A stretch of 7,015 nucleotides of DNA from CAYXTC01 sp964468405 (GTDB lineage Bacteria > Patescibacteriota > Minisyncoccia > Minisyncoccales > GWA2-38-27): assembly GCA_964468405.1 (NCBI GenBank), contig CAYXTC010000027.1, positions 1 to 7,015 on the forward strand, in the 5' to 3' direction. This document shows, piece after piece, positions 1 through 6,003 of this stretch. Numbering within the stretch: position 1 is the first letter of the stretch; each line of letters begins with the position of its first letter. The notes beneath the pieces are model-generated. The model made no database searches. It was not told where the DNA came from and saw only the letters and a program-made list of their open reading frames with translations. Both the position numbers and the translations under genes were made by a program.

Positions 1-77
1 ATAACATAAACACGCCCCTTTCTGCGGACGATCTTGCAATGTTTACAAATTTTCTTAACTGAAGGTCTAACTTTCAT
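1..77 (-). CDS. rpmJ: 50S ribosomal protein L36 (5' part; gene continues past the left edge)
   Basis: L36 is a very small zinc-binding protein of the large ribosomal subunit. The visible 25 residues begin MKVRPSVKKICKHCK and continue to GRVYV. This is the canonical L36 N-terminus with the first zinc-ligand pair, Cys11 and Cys14 (CxxC), so it is the Cys-containing C+ form. The remaining ligands (normally a Cys and a His) and the stop lie outside the window. The ATG is at 77-75 and follows the infA stop by 26 nt. It is the only gene here with a recognisable Shine-Dalgarno-like AGGT, 9 nt upstream. The infA-rpmJ order is the common bacterial lead-in to rpsM-rpsK-rpsD-rpoA, so those genes are expected to the left, though none is visible. 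It is probably cotranscribed with infA. Confidence 0.95.
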   Translation of the reverse strand, partial: MKVRPSVKKICKHCKIVRRKGRVYV

Positions 78-86
78 AATTCGCTT

Positions 87-90
87 ACCT
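87..90 (-). promoter_or_regulatory. Shine-Dalgarno-like AGGT of rpmJ
   Basis: On the minus strand AGGT stands 9 nt before the rpmJ ATG, within the 26-nt infA-rpmJ gap. No other gene in the window has a purine-rich SD at normal spacing. The match is only four bases and could be chance. It suits a gene translated from the middle of a polycistronic mRNA. Confidence 0.4.
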
Positions 91-103
91 GCCCAACCCG
101 AAA

Positions 104-328
104 CTATTTGTTCCTATAAACTATTCTTCCTCTATCCTCGTCATAGGGGCTCATCTCAACCGTAACATTGTCTCCCGGTAGAATTTTAATTCTATGGATC
201 CTTAATTTTCCAGCCAGATGAGCAATTATTTCTTTTCCGTCTTCTAACTTAACCTTAAAATTGGTGCTAGGCAGGTTTTCTAAGACAACACCTTGGGTGC
301 GATGCGTGTTTTTATCTTTTTTTGACAT
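104..328 (-). CDS. infA: Translation initiation factor IF-1
   Basis: IF-1 is a cytoplasmic OB-fold (S1-like) protein that sits in the 30S A site and assists IF-2 and IF-3 during initiation. The 74-residue product matches the family's usual ~72 residues. It carries the conserved blocks QGVVLENLP (12-20), FKVKLEDG (24-31), AHLAGKLR (36-43), ILPGDNVTVEMSPYD (49-63) and RGRIVYR (66-72). The N-terminus (MSKKDKNTHRT) is a few residues longer and more basic than in common model IF-1 proteins. The stop is TAG and rpmJ follows after 26 nt. Upstream is a 45-nt gap to the baseplate-J-like gene. There is no SD; instead TATAAT ends 5 nt before the ATG, suggesting a leaderless transcript and an independent promoter for the ribosomal operon. 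Confidence 0.97.
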   Translation of the reverse strand: MSKKDKNTHRTQGVVLENLPSTNFKVKLEDGKEIIAHLAGKLRIHRIKILPGDNVTVEMSPYDEDRGRIVYRNK

Positions 329-333
329 TTGTA

Positions 334-339
334 ATTATA
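334..339 (-). promoter_or_regulatory. Putative -10 element (TATAAT) of infA, leaderless position
   Basis: A perfect TATAAT lies in the 45-nt gap before infA, with only TACAA between it and the ATG. Transcription would then start at or next to the A of the start codon. A TTGACT at 369-364 resembles a -35 box, but it is 24 nt from this -10, which is too far for the standard spacing. At 17 nt from TTGACT the hexamer is a poor TAAGTT. The GGAAAG at 357-352 is too far from the ATG to act as an SD. The element is seen; the leaderless start is inferred. Confidence 0.5.
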
Positions 340-373
340 TAACTTATCAAACTTTCCTAATTAAGTCAACACT

Positions 374-1624
374 CTAGAAGAAAATATCCACCCTTATCTC
401 TTCTGGTTTTGAAGGAAATTTTCTGTTCCAAAAAGCCCCTAAATCTATTTCCGCCCTTTCCACGCCTGGTTGATTTTCCAACATAATTTTTGCTTCCTGT
501 CCGGTTTGTCCGGCCAAGAATTTCCTTATAGCCACTAAATCTAAATCGTAATAAGCCTTGGCCCTGGCTTCAACCTTAAGATCCGCCTTCCCCACTCCTG
601 TTTCCAGAACGGAAAATTCAAACTCTCGAGTATCCTCTTTTATCTTTTTCTTTTCTGGCAAGCTTAAGTTAAGAAGGTTGTTGGCAAACTCTCGAACATA
701 ATTCTTTTTAAAAAAGAGTCCTACCGTTTTTATTTCAATTTGGTAATTAAAGGTTTCTGTCGCCTCCCCTGCCTCAACCGAAGCACTCTCTGAAAGAATT
801 TCCTGCCCCACGGTCTCTTCTATGATCTCGTAGTCTTCTGATGCTCTGCTCCCTAAAGAATTCCTGCTTTCCGATTTAACCTGGCTTACTACCTCTTCTC
901 TCGCCCTGTCAATATCTTCCTGTCTAACCTGAGGCATATCACCGATATACCCCCCCTCCATGGGCTGAAAAGACCTTCCGTAAAAGGCGGTGTAGCGTTC
1001 GGTGCCGGCAAATCCAGGAATAGAAAAGGTGGTCGCTTCGATATTATACCCCTCCCCAGGCTCTGCCGCTTTTACCTCTATGTCGGTATGTCCGGGCACA
1101 AATTCTCCGCCCTCGTAATGGCCACCGGGGATAGTTTCTCTCTGAACAGAACGAAAAAGTTTGCCTGAGGCGGAAACAAATCTTGTAGAAGCCACTAAGA
1201 CTTGAGGGCTGGTTGAATAAGCGTTATAAACTTTGATTACCCCTGTCGCCTTTTTCTCCTCAGACGTTTTTCCTGTAGCAGAAAACTCTTTTGTTACAGA
1301 CTGCCGGACTTCAACCACTTCCCCCGGAATAACCTTAGCCACGAAATCGGCCTTTTCTTTTGAAGAGTCAACAACAATTTCTTCTTCCAGCACCAGATCT
1401 GTTGTTTGAGGATAGACCCTTACCTCTGTAGACTGAAAGAAAAACAGCCCGGCCCCTGCTACTAATAAAACAAAGACGGCCAAGATAACTATTCCTTTAA
1501 CCTTTTTCTTAGAAGGCTTCTTAACTATCTTTCTTGGTTTCTCCCGGAAAGAAGATTCTTCCTTGCTTTCTCTTTTTTTAACCTCTCCCTCGGGGGGAAT
1601 AATATCAAAAAATTTATTACTCAT
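374..1624 (-). CDS. Single-pass membrane protein, CPR baseplate J/gp47-like family
   Basis: This 416-residue protein has a short, charged cytoplasmic tail (1-43, Lys/Arg-rich), one hydrophobic segment (about 44-63, GIVILAVFVLLVAG) and a large exported domain. The exported part contains GVIKVYNAYSTSPQVLVAST (128-147), GKLFRS, PGEGYNIEATTFSIPGFAGT (189-208) and a C-terminal PGVERAEIDLGAFWNRKFPS block (386-405). I recognise this pattern, from memory, as that of CPR proteins labelled baseplate J/gp47-like, whose biological role is not established. No other phage-tail gene is nearby, so a cellular envelope role is more likely than a phage one. The start overlaps the FtsA-like stop in ATGA (1624-1621), which implies translational coupling; no SD is visible. 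The tail motif FFDIIPPE (5-12) loosely recalls the NLLP peptide of PilN that binds PilM. The function is unknown. Confidence 0.75.
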   Translation of the reverse strand: MSNKFFDIIPPEGEVKKRESKEESSFREKPRKIVKKPSKKKVKGIVILAVFVLLVAGAGLFFFQSTEVRVYPQTTDLVLEEEIVVDSSKEKADFVAKVIPGEVVEVRQSVTKEFSATGKTSEEKKATGVIKVYNAYSTSPQVLVASTRFVSASGKLFRSVQRETIPGGHYEGGEFVPGHTDIEVKAAEPGEGYNIEATTFSIPGFAGTERYTAFYGRSFQPMEGGYIGDMPQVRQEDIDRAREEVVSQVKSESRNSLGSRASEDYEIIEETVGQEILSESASVEAGEATETFNYQIEIKTVGLFFKKNYVREFANNLLNLSLPEKKKIKEDTREFEFSVLETGVGKADLKVEARAKAYYDLDLVAIRKFLAGQTGQEAKIMLENQPGVERAEIDLGAFWNRKFPSKPEEIRVDIFF

Positions 1625-2826
1625 TTTTTAAGATTAGAGCACATAAACAGAAGCGGGGTGGCTTGGGTGCTGTTTATTTCTCTTGTTAAAATTTCCAGAC
1701 CTTTTCCAATATCTTTGGGATAAAGTTTTTTTATTTCGGGAGAATAGGAAAACTCAGACTCCCCGAACTCTTTCGCTAAGCTTTCTTTCAGGGCCTCCTT
1801 GGCATCAGGAGTTTCTGCTCCTCCTCCCATAATGCTAAACCTGGAGAGGGCAAGACGAGCCAAATTTAAGTTACCCCTAAAACTATTGTACCAAGCCCTC
1901 CTCTCTGGGGCAAAGATATCTCTTATCTTCTTTTCTGATTCTTTTTCCAAGGCCTTCGAAGAATATCTTTCTTTAAGGTTTCTGGCTGTAGCCTCGTCAA
2001 TGCCTAAATTTTCAGAAAGAGCCTCTGTAAAATTGTGCCCTCCGCTGTTGAAATCAAAGATTTCTCTGACTGCCCCGTCCTTAAAACAGATTCCCTGGCT
2101 GGCAGTCCCCCCTATATCCAGAAACAGCCCATCTTCTCTCGGGGCTATGCTTTCTGCAAGATGGGCGACTTTAACAATCTTGACATTAATCTCCTTAAAA
2201 ATATTTCTTATTCTTTGAAGATAATACTTTGGAGAGAAAACAGCCATAATTTCAAAGTCAAGATTTTCTCCTTTTTGGTCTATCAGGTCGGCAATCTTAT
2301 ACCCATCCACCTTTTTTGTTGAAATATTAAAGGAAATCCATTCTATTTCTGCGGGCAGAATGCCGGTTTCTTTAGCAAAGCGGTCGCTAACTTTTTTGCG
2401 GGCTTGAAAAAGAATATTCTCTTTGATATTTTTCTCTTCTTTTTTTAAAATACCTTCTTTTTTATTCTTCCTTCTGAAAGAAGCCTCCGCTGTCCTGCTT
2501 TTTAGGTATAAAGGAGAAAGAGTTATTATTGCTTCCTTGTTCCTCTCTTCGCGGACTCTCTTCTTTAAAGAAGCAGGAGCCCCAGACAAAGCCACGCTTC
2601 TTTCGGCCTCTTCAACCGCTTTCAAAAGAGTATTTTTTAAAAGATCTTTAAAAAAATCCTGAGTATCGAATACGCCGTATTTTTCGTAATAACAAGAAGA
2701 ATAGCCCAAGACCCTGCAGTTTCCTGCTCTCTCCTCCAGAAAAACTGCACTCTTCACTGCTTCTGTCCCTATATCAATTCCCAACAAAATTCTACCTTTT
2801 TTGTTTTTAAACAAGCCCATCTTCAT
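1621..2826 (-). CDS. FtsA/PilM-type actin-fold ATPase
   Basis: This is a 401-residue cytoplasmic ATPase of the actin/HSP70 superfamily, closest to FtsA and PilM. Visible nucleotide-pocket motifs are phosphate-1 LLGIDIGTEAVKSAVF (14-29), phosphate-2 GLFLDIGGTASQGI (233-246) and the adenosine-type SIMGGGAETP (331-340). SGGHNFTEALSENLGI (261-276) matches the GG..T..L block that follows phosphate-2 in FtsA/PilM. The stretch at about 85-195 fits an FtsA-like 1C subdomain but is unusually Lys/Arg-rich. FtsA anchors FtsZ at the membrane, whereas PilM binds the tail of PilN in type IV pilus machinery; the sequence does not decide between them. It overlaps the next gene, for a membrane protein, by 4 nt. 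I chose the first ATG because TATAAT lies 6 nt upstream; an in-frame ATG two codons later is possible. The stop is TGA. Confidence 0.8.
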   Translation of the reverse strand: MKMGLFKNKKGRILLGIDIGTEAVKSAVFLEERAGNCRVLGYSSCYYEKYGVFDTQDFFKDLLKNTLLKAVEEAERSVALSGAPASLKKRVREERNKEAIITLSPLYLKSRTAEASFRRKNKKEGILKKEEKNIKENILFQARKKVSDRFAKETGILPAEIEWISFNISTKKVDGYKIADLIDQKGENLDFEIMAVFSPKYYLQRIRNIFKEINVKIVKVAHLAESIAPREDGLFLDIGGTASQGICFKDGAVREIFDFNSGGHNFTEALSENLGIDEATARNLKERYSSKALEKESEKKIRDIFAPERRAWYNSFRGNLNLARLALSRFSIMGGGAETPDAKEALKESLAKEFGESEFSYSPEIKKLYPKDIGKGLEILTREINSTQATPLLFMCSNLKK

Positions 2827-2832
2827 TGTTTA

Positions 2833-2838
2833 ATTATA
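2833..2838 (-). promoter_or_regulatory. Putative -10 element (TATAAT) of the FtsA-like gene, leaderless position
   Basis: A perfect TATAAT sits in the 39-nt gap after alaS, with TAAACA (6 nt) between it and the ATG. No SD is present. No good TTGACA-like box is found 16-18 nt upstream (the best is TTCCTT). If the element is real, the mRNA would start at the start codon, and the FtsA-like and baseplate-J-like genes could be transcribed apart from alaS. Confidence 0.5.
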
Positions 2839-2865
2839 CTTTTAAAATTGCTAGAAAGGAAGCGG

Positions 2866-4650
2866 CTATTCCAGTATCGCCTTGATTCTTCTTACCCCTG
2901 CTCCAGAAGACTTCTCATTTACAATATTAAAGCTTCCTAATTCAGATGTATTTTTAACATGAGGCCCGGCACATATCTCTTTAGAGTAATCACCCACAGA
3001 GTAAATATTAACTTTACCGGGATATTTCTCTCGGAAGAAAGCCAAGGCGCCGGTATTTAGGGCTTCTTTCAAGGACATCTGTTCTTTTTTAACTTCCAGG
3101 CCTTCTTGGATTTTTTGGTTTACAACTTGCTCCACTCTCTCTTTTTCTTCTTCTGTCATTTTTCTAGGATAAGAAAAGTCAAACCTCAATCTCTCCGAAT
3201 TAATGTCAGACCCCATTTGTTTTACCTCTTCTCCCAAAACCTCCCTCAGGGCCTGGTGCAAAAGGTGAGTGGTTGTATGAAGTTTTGTTTCCTCGTATCC
3301 TGCCCCCTTTCCCACTCCTCCGAACTTCTTCTCTGCCCCGGCCCGGGATATTTCCTGGTGTTCTTTTAGTCTTTTCTTAAAATCCTTTTCTAAATCATCT
3401 GAAATCCTTGCTCCCTTTTCTGAAGCTATCTTCTTACTAACCTCCAAAGGAACCCCTTTGCTCTCGTACTGCCTAAAAGCCAATTCTCCTGTAAGTTCTC
3501 CAGATTCATCTATTATAGCAGCAGTAACTCTAATCCCCGCCTCCAGAGTCTGTCTGAATTTTTCTTCCTCTTCTTTAATAACTTTTAAAACTTTCTCTTT
3601 GTTCTCTTTGAGTTCTGAATAAGCCTCCCCGTATTTAAAGACTGTTTCTTCAACCAAATCATTCAAAAACCCCTCTTTCATATTAAGAACTCTCCCTTGC
3701 TGGATGGCTCTTCTTAAAACTCTTCTTAAAATATATCCTTCCTCCATGTTGCCGGGGACAACTCCGTCTGAGGCCAGAAAGAAAGCACCTCGTGCATGGT
3801 CTGCTATAATTCTAAAATCTCTCTTATTCTCCTCATATTTCTTCCCTGAAATGTCTTCTATCTTATTAATCAAAGAGGAAAACAAGTCAGTCTCGTAAGC
3901 AGATCCTTTTCCTTGCAGTAAAGCAGTTAGTCTCTCAAATCCAATACCAGTATCAACATTTCTCTGTGACATTTTTTCAAAAGAGCCGTCTTCTCTCCTG
4001 TTATACTCCATAAAGACAAGGTTCCAGAGTTCTACGTACCTGTTGCATTTTTCGCAGTTAGGACCGCAGTCTTCGCATCCAAACTCGGGTCCTCTGTCAT
4101 AATGAATTTCAGAACACGGCCCGCAGGGACCGATCTCTGCCACAGGACCCCAGAAATTATCTTCTAAACCAAACTCTTTTATTCTTTCTTTCGGAAACCC
4201 TTTCTGTTGCCAAATTTTAGCAGAATCTTCGTCCTTGGGGATGTTATTCTCCCCCTTAAAAACAGTCACCCACAACCTTTCTTTCTCCAAACCCAATTCT
4301 CCCACTAAAAAATCAAGAGCTAAGTCAATAGCCCCCTCTTTAAAATAGCCCTGCTTGTCTTCGCCGATAGACCAGTTCCCCATCATTTCAAAAAAGGTAT
4401 GGTGAGTGTCATCTCCCACTTCTTCAATATCAGGAGTCCTAAAGCATTTCTGGACAGAGGCTAGATGACGGTCCCCGAATTCTTCGACAACATTCTTTTC
4501 TCCTGAAAGGTATGGTATAAATTGCTGCATGCCGGCAGAAGTCAGAAGAACGGTTTTGTCCTCTGGAACCAAAGAGCTGGAAGGCACTATTTTGTGATCC
4601 TTCCCTTTAAAATATTCTAAAAATTTACTTCTTAATTCCGGAGATTTCAT
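2866..4650 (-). CDS. alaS: Alanine--tRNA ligase, compact form (catalytic plus editing domains only)
   Basis: AlaRS joins alanine to tRNA-Ala and clears mischarged Ser/Gly. At 594 residues it is much shorter than the E. coli enzyme (~876). The class II catalytic and tRNA-recognition part spans about 1-440: RSKFLEYF, VPSSSLVP (22-29), LTSAGMQQF (36-44), HHTFFEMMGNWS (83-94), CGPCSEIHYDRG (176-187), NVDTGIGFERL (231-241), DHARGAFFLASDGVVPGN (284-301) and EGYILRRVLRRAI. The editing domain has both zinc motifs, HTTTH (458-462) and CAGPH (560-564), spaced as in E. coli. The protein ends at GVRRIKAILE, the end of the editing domain, so the C-Ala domain is absent. Only ~17 residues separate the catalytic and editing parts, so the beta-barrel linker is missing too. 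C192, C195, C199 and C202 form a possible zinc knuckle. The start overlaps the YkuK-family stop (TAATG). No frameshift is seen. Confidence 0.97.
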   Translation of the reverse strand: MKSPELRSKFLEYFKGKDHKIVPSSSLVPEDKTVLLTSAGMQQFIPYLSGEKNVVEEFGDRHLASVQKCFRTPDIEEVGDDTHHTFFEMMGNWSIGEDKQGYFKEGAIDLALDFLVGELGLEKERLWVTVFKGENNIPKDEDSAKIWQQKGFPKERIKEFGLEDNFWGPVAEIGPCGPCSEIHYDRGPEFGCEDCGPNCEKCNRYVELWNLVFMEYNRREDGSFEKMSQRNVDTGIGFERLTALLQGKGSAYETDLFSSLINKIEDISGKKYEENKRDFRIIADHARGAFFLASDGVVPGNMEEGYILRRVLRRAIQQGRVLNMKEGFLNDLVEETVFKYGEAYSELKENKEKVLKVIKEEEEKFRQTLEAGIRVTAAIIDESGELTGELAFRQYESKGVPLEVSKKIASEKGARISDDLEKDFKKRLKEHQEISRAGAEKKFGGVGKGAGYEETKLHTTTHLLHQALREVLGEEVKQMGSDINSERLRFDFSYPRKMTEEEKERVEQVVNQKIQEGLEVKKEQMSLKEALNTGALAFFREKYPGKVNIYSVGDYSKEICAGPHVKNTSELGSFNIVNEKSSGAGVRRIKAILE

Positions 4651-5162
4651 TAGGAAAACTTATCAGCAACGCTGGTTGCAATATATGCTTCGGGCTTTAT
4701 CTTGGGCTCAAATCCGTTGCCCCGGATAAGGTTTGTTAGTTCCTTTACCATTTCTCCAGTCCCCCCGTTTTTGCTGATATCGGCATGAATGTACCGAAAC
4801 TGGAACTTAAAGTTCTTGTCTGCCATATCTTTCATCCTTTTTTCAAACTTCCCTCTCATATTAATAGCCAGATCGCAAGACAACAGAACCTCCTGGATTA
4901 TCCTGTTTTTCCAGTTGCTGAACCTTTTATTAAAAGAGTCCTTATACCTTATCTTTTTCAAAAAAAATCTGCCTCCCTCTCCTACCCTCAAGATAGCTAC
5001 TGCCACGGGAAAATGAGGAATTTTCTCAGAAGAAGAATCACATCCCACAATAATATCATAAAACCTGTCAGGGGCCTCCTGCATATAGTTTACCATTTCT
5101 TCTATGGCCTCTTCTTCTGTTATTCTTCCCTTAGTCGGGTTATAAAAAAATCTTCCCTGCAT
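4650..5162 (-). CDS. RNase H-like protein, YkuK family (DUF458)
   Basis: This 170-residue protein has the pattern of the YkuK/DUF458 family, which is predicted to adopt an RNase H-like fold; I know of no settled substrate. It opens with FYNPTKGRITEEEAIEEM (6-23). IIVGCDSSS (37-45) supplies the first likely acidic active-site residue, Asp42. E91 lies in the central helix, RYIHADISKNGG (123-134) gives H126 and D128, and the C-terminal KPEAYIATSVADKFS (156-170) carries Asp167 in the family's VADK signature. These would suit a metal-dependent nuclease site, but activity is inferred only. The stop shares a base with the alaS start (TAATG), implying translational coupling. A 34-nt gap separates it from tpiA, and an extended -10-like sequence stands just before its ATG. 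Confidence 0.88.
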   Translation of the reverse strand: MQGRFFYNPTKGRITEEEAIEEMVNYMQEAPDRFYDIIVGCDSSSEKIPHFPVAVAILRVGEGGRFFLKKIRYKDSFNKRFSNWKNRIIQEVLLSCDLAINMRGKFEKRMKDMADKNFKFQFRYIHADISKNGGTGEMVKELTNLIRGNGFEPKIKPEAYIATSVADKFS

Positions 5163-5171
5163 AATGGAATA

Positions 5172-5180
5172 ATTTTAGCA
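5172..5180 (-). promoter_or_regulatory. Putative extended -10 (TGCTAAAAT) of the YkuK-family gene
   Basis: TGCTAAAAT fits the extended -10 form TGnTATAAT with one mismatch and lies in the 34-nt gap after tpiA. Nine nt (TATTCCATT) separate it from the ATG, so the predicted transcript would have a leader of only about 2-4 nt. No SD is present. It could drive the YkuK-family/alaS pair. Confidence 0.4.
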
Positions 5181-5196
5181 AAATAGGATCTGTAGA

Positions 5197-5901
5197 TCAA
5201 ATAGCCTCTTCGACTATTTTATTAAACTCCTCGGGCCTCAAAGAAGCCCCGCCCACCAATAAACCATTAAATCCTGCTTCTTTGATGTATTCTCCGGCGT
5301 TATGGCTTTTCACGCTCCCCCCGTAAAGAATAGGGATTTCAGAAAACTTATCCCCAAAGTTATCTTTTAATACGCTAACAATAATATTCCTCATCTCCAA
5401 GGCATCTTCTTTACCGCAGGCGTTTCCTGTGCCAATAGCCCAAATGGGCTCGTAGGCTAAAACAACATTAGAGTTCAATCCTTTTAACCCTTCTGCAACT
5501 TCTCTTTCTAATACCTCTTTTGCTTTTCCTTTCTCTTCTTCGGTCTCGCCTATACAGACAATAGGAGTAAGGCCGTTTTCTTGGGCAGCCCTCGCTTTTT
5601 TGTTCACCGTTTCATCGGTCTCTGAAAAATGCTTCCTTCTCTCAGAGTGCCCGACAATAACATATTCACACCCCAGATCCTTCAACATCAAGGGAGACAC
5701 TTCCCCGGTAAAGGCGCCCTCTTTTTCCCAGAAAAGATCCTGGGCTCCCTTTTTAATGTTTCCAACCAAAGAAAGAAAACAAGAAGGAGGGCAGATTACA
5801 ACTTCTGCTTTTTCACTGTCTCTTGTGCCTCTCACCAGGTCCGACGCCTCTTTGGATCCGGCGGGATTCATTTTCCAGTTTGCTACCACTAAAGGCTTCA
5901 T
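5197..5901 (-). CDS. tpiA: Triosephosphate isomerase
   Basis: This cytoplasmic TIM-barrel enzyme interconverts dihydroxyacetone phosphate and glyceraldehyde-3-phosphate in glycolysis and gluconeogenesis. At 234 residues it is slightly shorter than the usual ~250. All catalytic elements are present: ANWKMN with Lys10, VIVGHSERR (81-89) with the electrophilic His85, AYEPIWAIGTG (149-159) with the base Glu151 and hinged loop 6, and the phosphate-binding LYGGSVK (192-198) and LLVGGASL (214-221). The loop after GTG reads NACGKEDA, where ATPEQA-like sequences are common; this is a minor variation. The start lies only 5 nt after the stop of the LamG prepilin gene, so read-through from it is possible. 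There is no SD. The stop is TGA, which supports the standard bacterial code. Confidence 0.98.
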   Translation of the reverse strand: MKPLVVANWKMNPAGSKEASDLVRGTRDSEKAEVVICPPSCFLSLVGNIKKGAQDLFWEKEGAFTGEVSPLMLKDLGCEYVIVGHSERRKHFSETDETVNKKARAAQENGLTPIVCIGETEEEKGKAKEVLEREVAEGLKGLNSNVVLAYEPIWAIGTGNACGKEDALEMRNIIVSVLKDNFGDKFSEIPILYGGSVKSHNAGEYIKEAGFNGLLVGGASLRPEEFNKIVEEAI

Positions 5902-5906
5902 AACGA

Positions 5907-6003
5907 TTATTTTATTACTAATCCTCTCTCTTCTGCCCCCGCAACATAATGATCTTTAATTTGAGCCGAAGATAGAGGAATACTGTAAAGGCGAACCTCG
6001 TCT
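5907..6003 (-). repeat. 3' end of LamG prepilin gene, paired with 6730-6826
   Basis: These 97 bp encode the C-terminus DEVRLYSIPLSSAQIKDHY...K and align without gaps with 6730-6826 at an offset of 823 bp. A 12-bp stretch (5992-6003 and 6815-6826) is identical. This is diverged coding duplication, not a mobile repeat. Confidence 0.6.

Noticed and set aside
364..369. TTGACT as the -35 partner of the infA TATAAT
   Set aside because: The spacer is 24 nt, far outside the usual 16-18; the hexamer at 17 nt (TAAGTT) is a poor -10. I kept only the TATAAT as a candidate.
329..373. Rho-independent terminator between the baseplate-J-like gene and infA
   Set aside because: I found no GC-rich hairpin followed by a T-run in this gap or in any other gap of the window.
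374..1624. Prophage or contractile-injection-system remnant, from the baseplate-J-like similarity
   Set aside because: No tail, capsid, integrase or lysis gene is nearby, the protein has a membrane anchor unlike phage baseplate proteins, and it is coupled to an FtsA/PilM-type gene.
1799..2662. Open frames on the plus strand opposite the FtsA-like gene
   Set aside because: They lie antisense to a gene with clear ATPase motifs, their products show no family features, and they reflect its base composition.
2866..2900. alaS shortened by a frameshift or premature stop
   Set aside because: The protein ends exactly at the editing-domain boundary, and only 39 nt separate it from the next gene, leaving no room for a lost C-Ala remnant.
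4785..5186. Plus-strand frame of 133 codons opposite the YkuK-family gene
   Set aside because: The antisense protein has no recognisable motif, while the minus-strand product carries the whole YkuK pattern.
1621..5199. Recoded UGA (Gly or Trp) as in some CPR or mollicutes
   Set aside because: TGA ends tpiA and the FtsA-like gene at natural C-termini, and conserved Trp positions such as the tpiA NWKMN motif use TGG.
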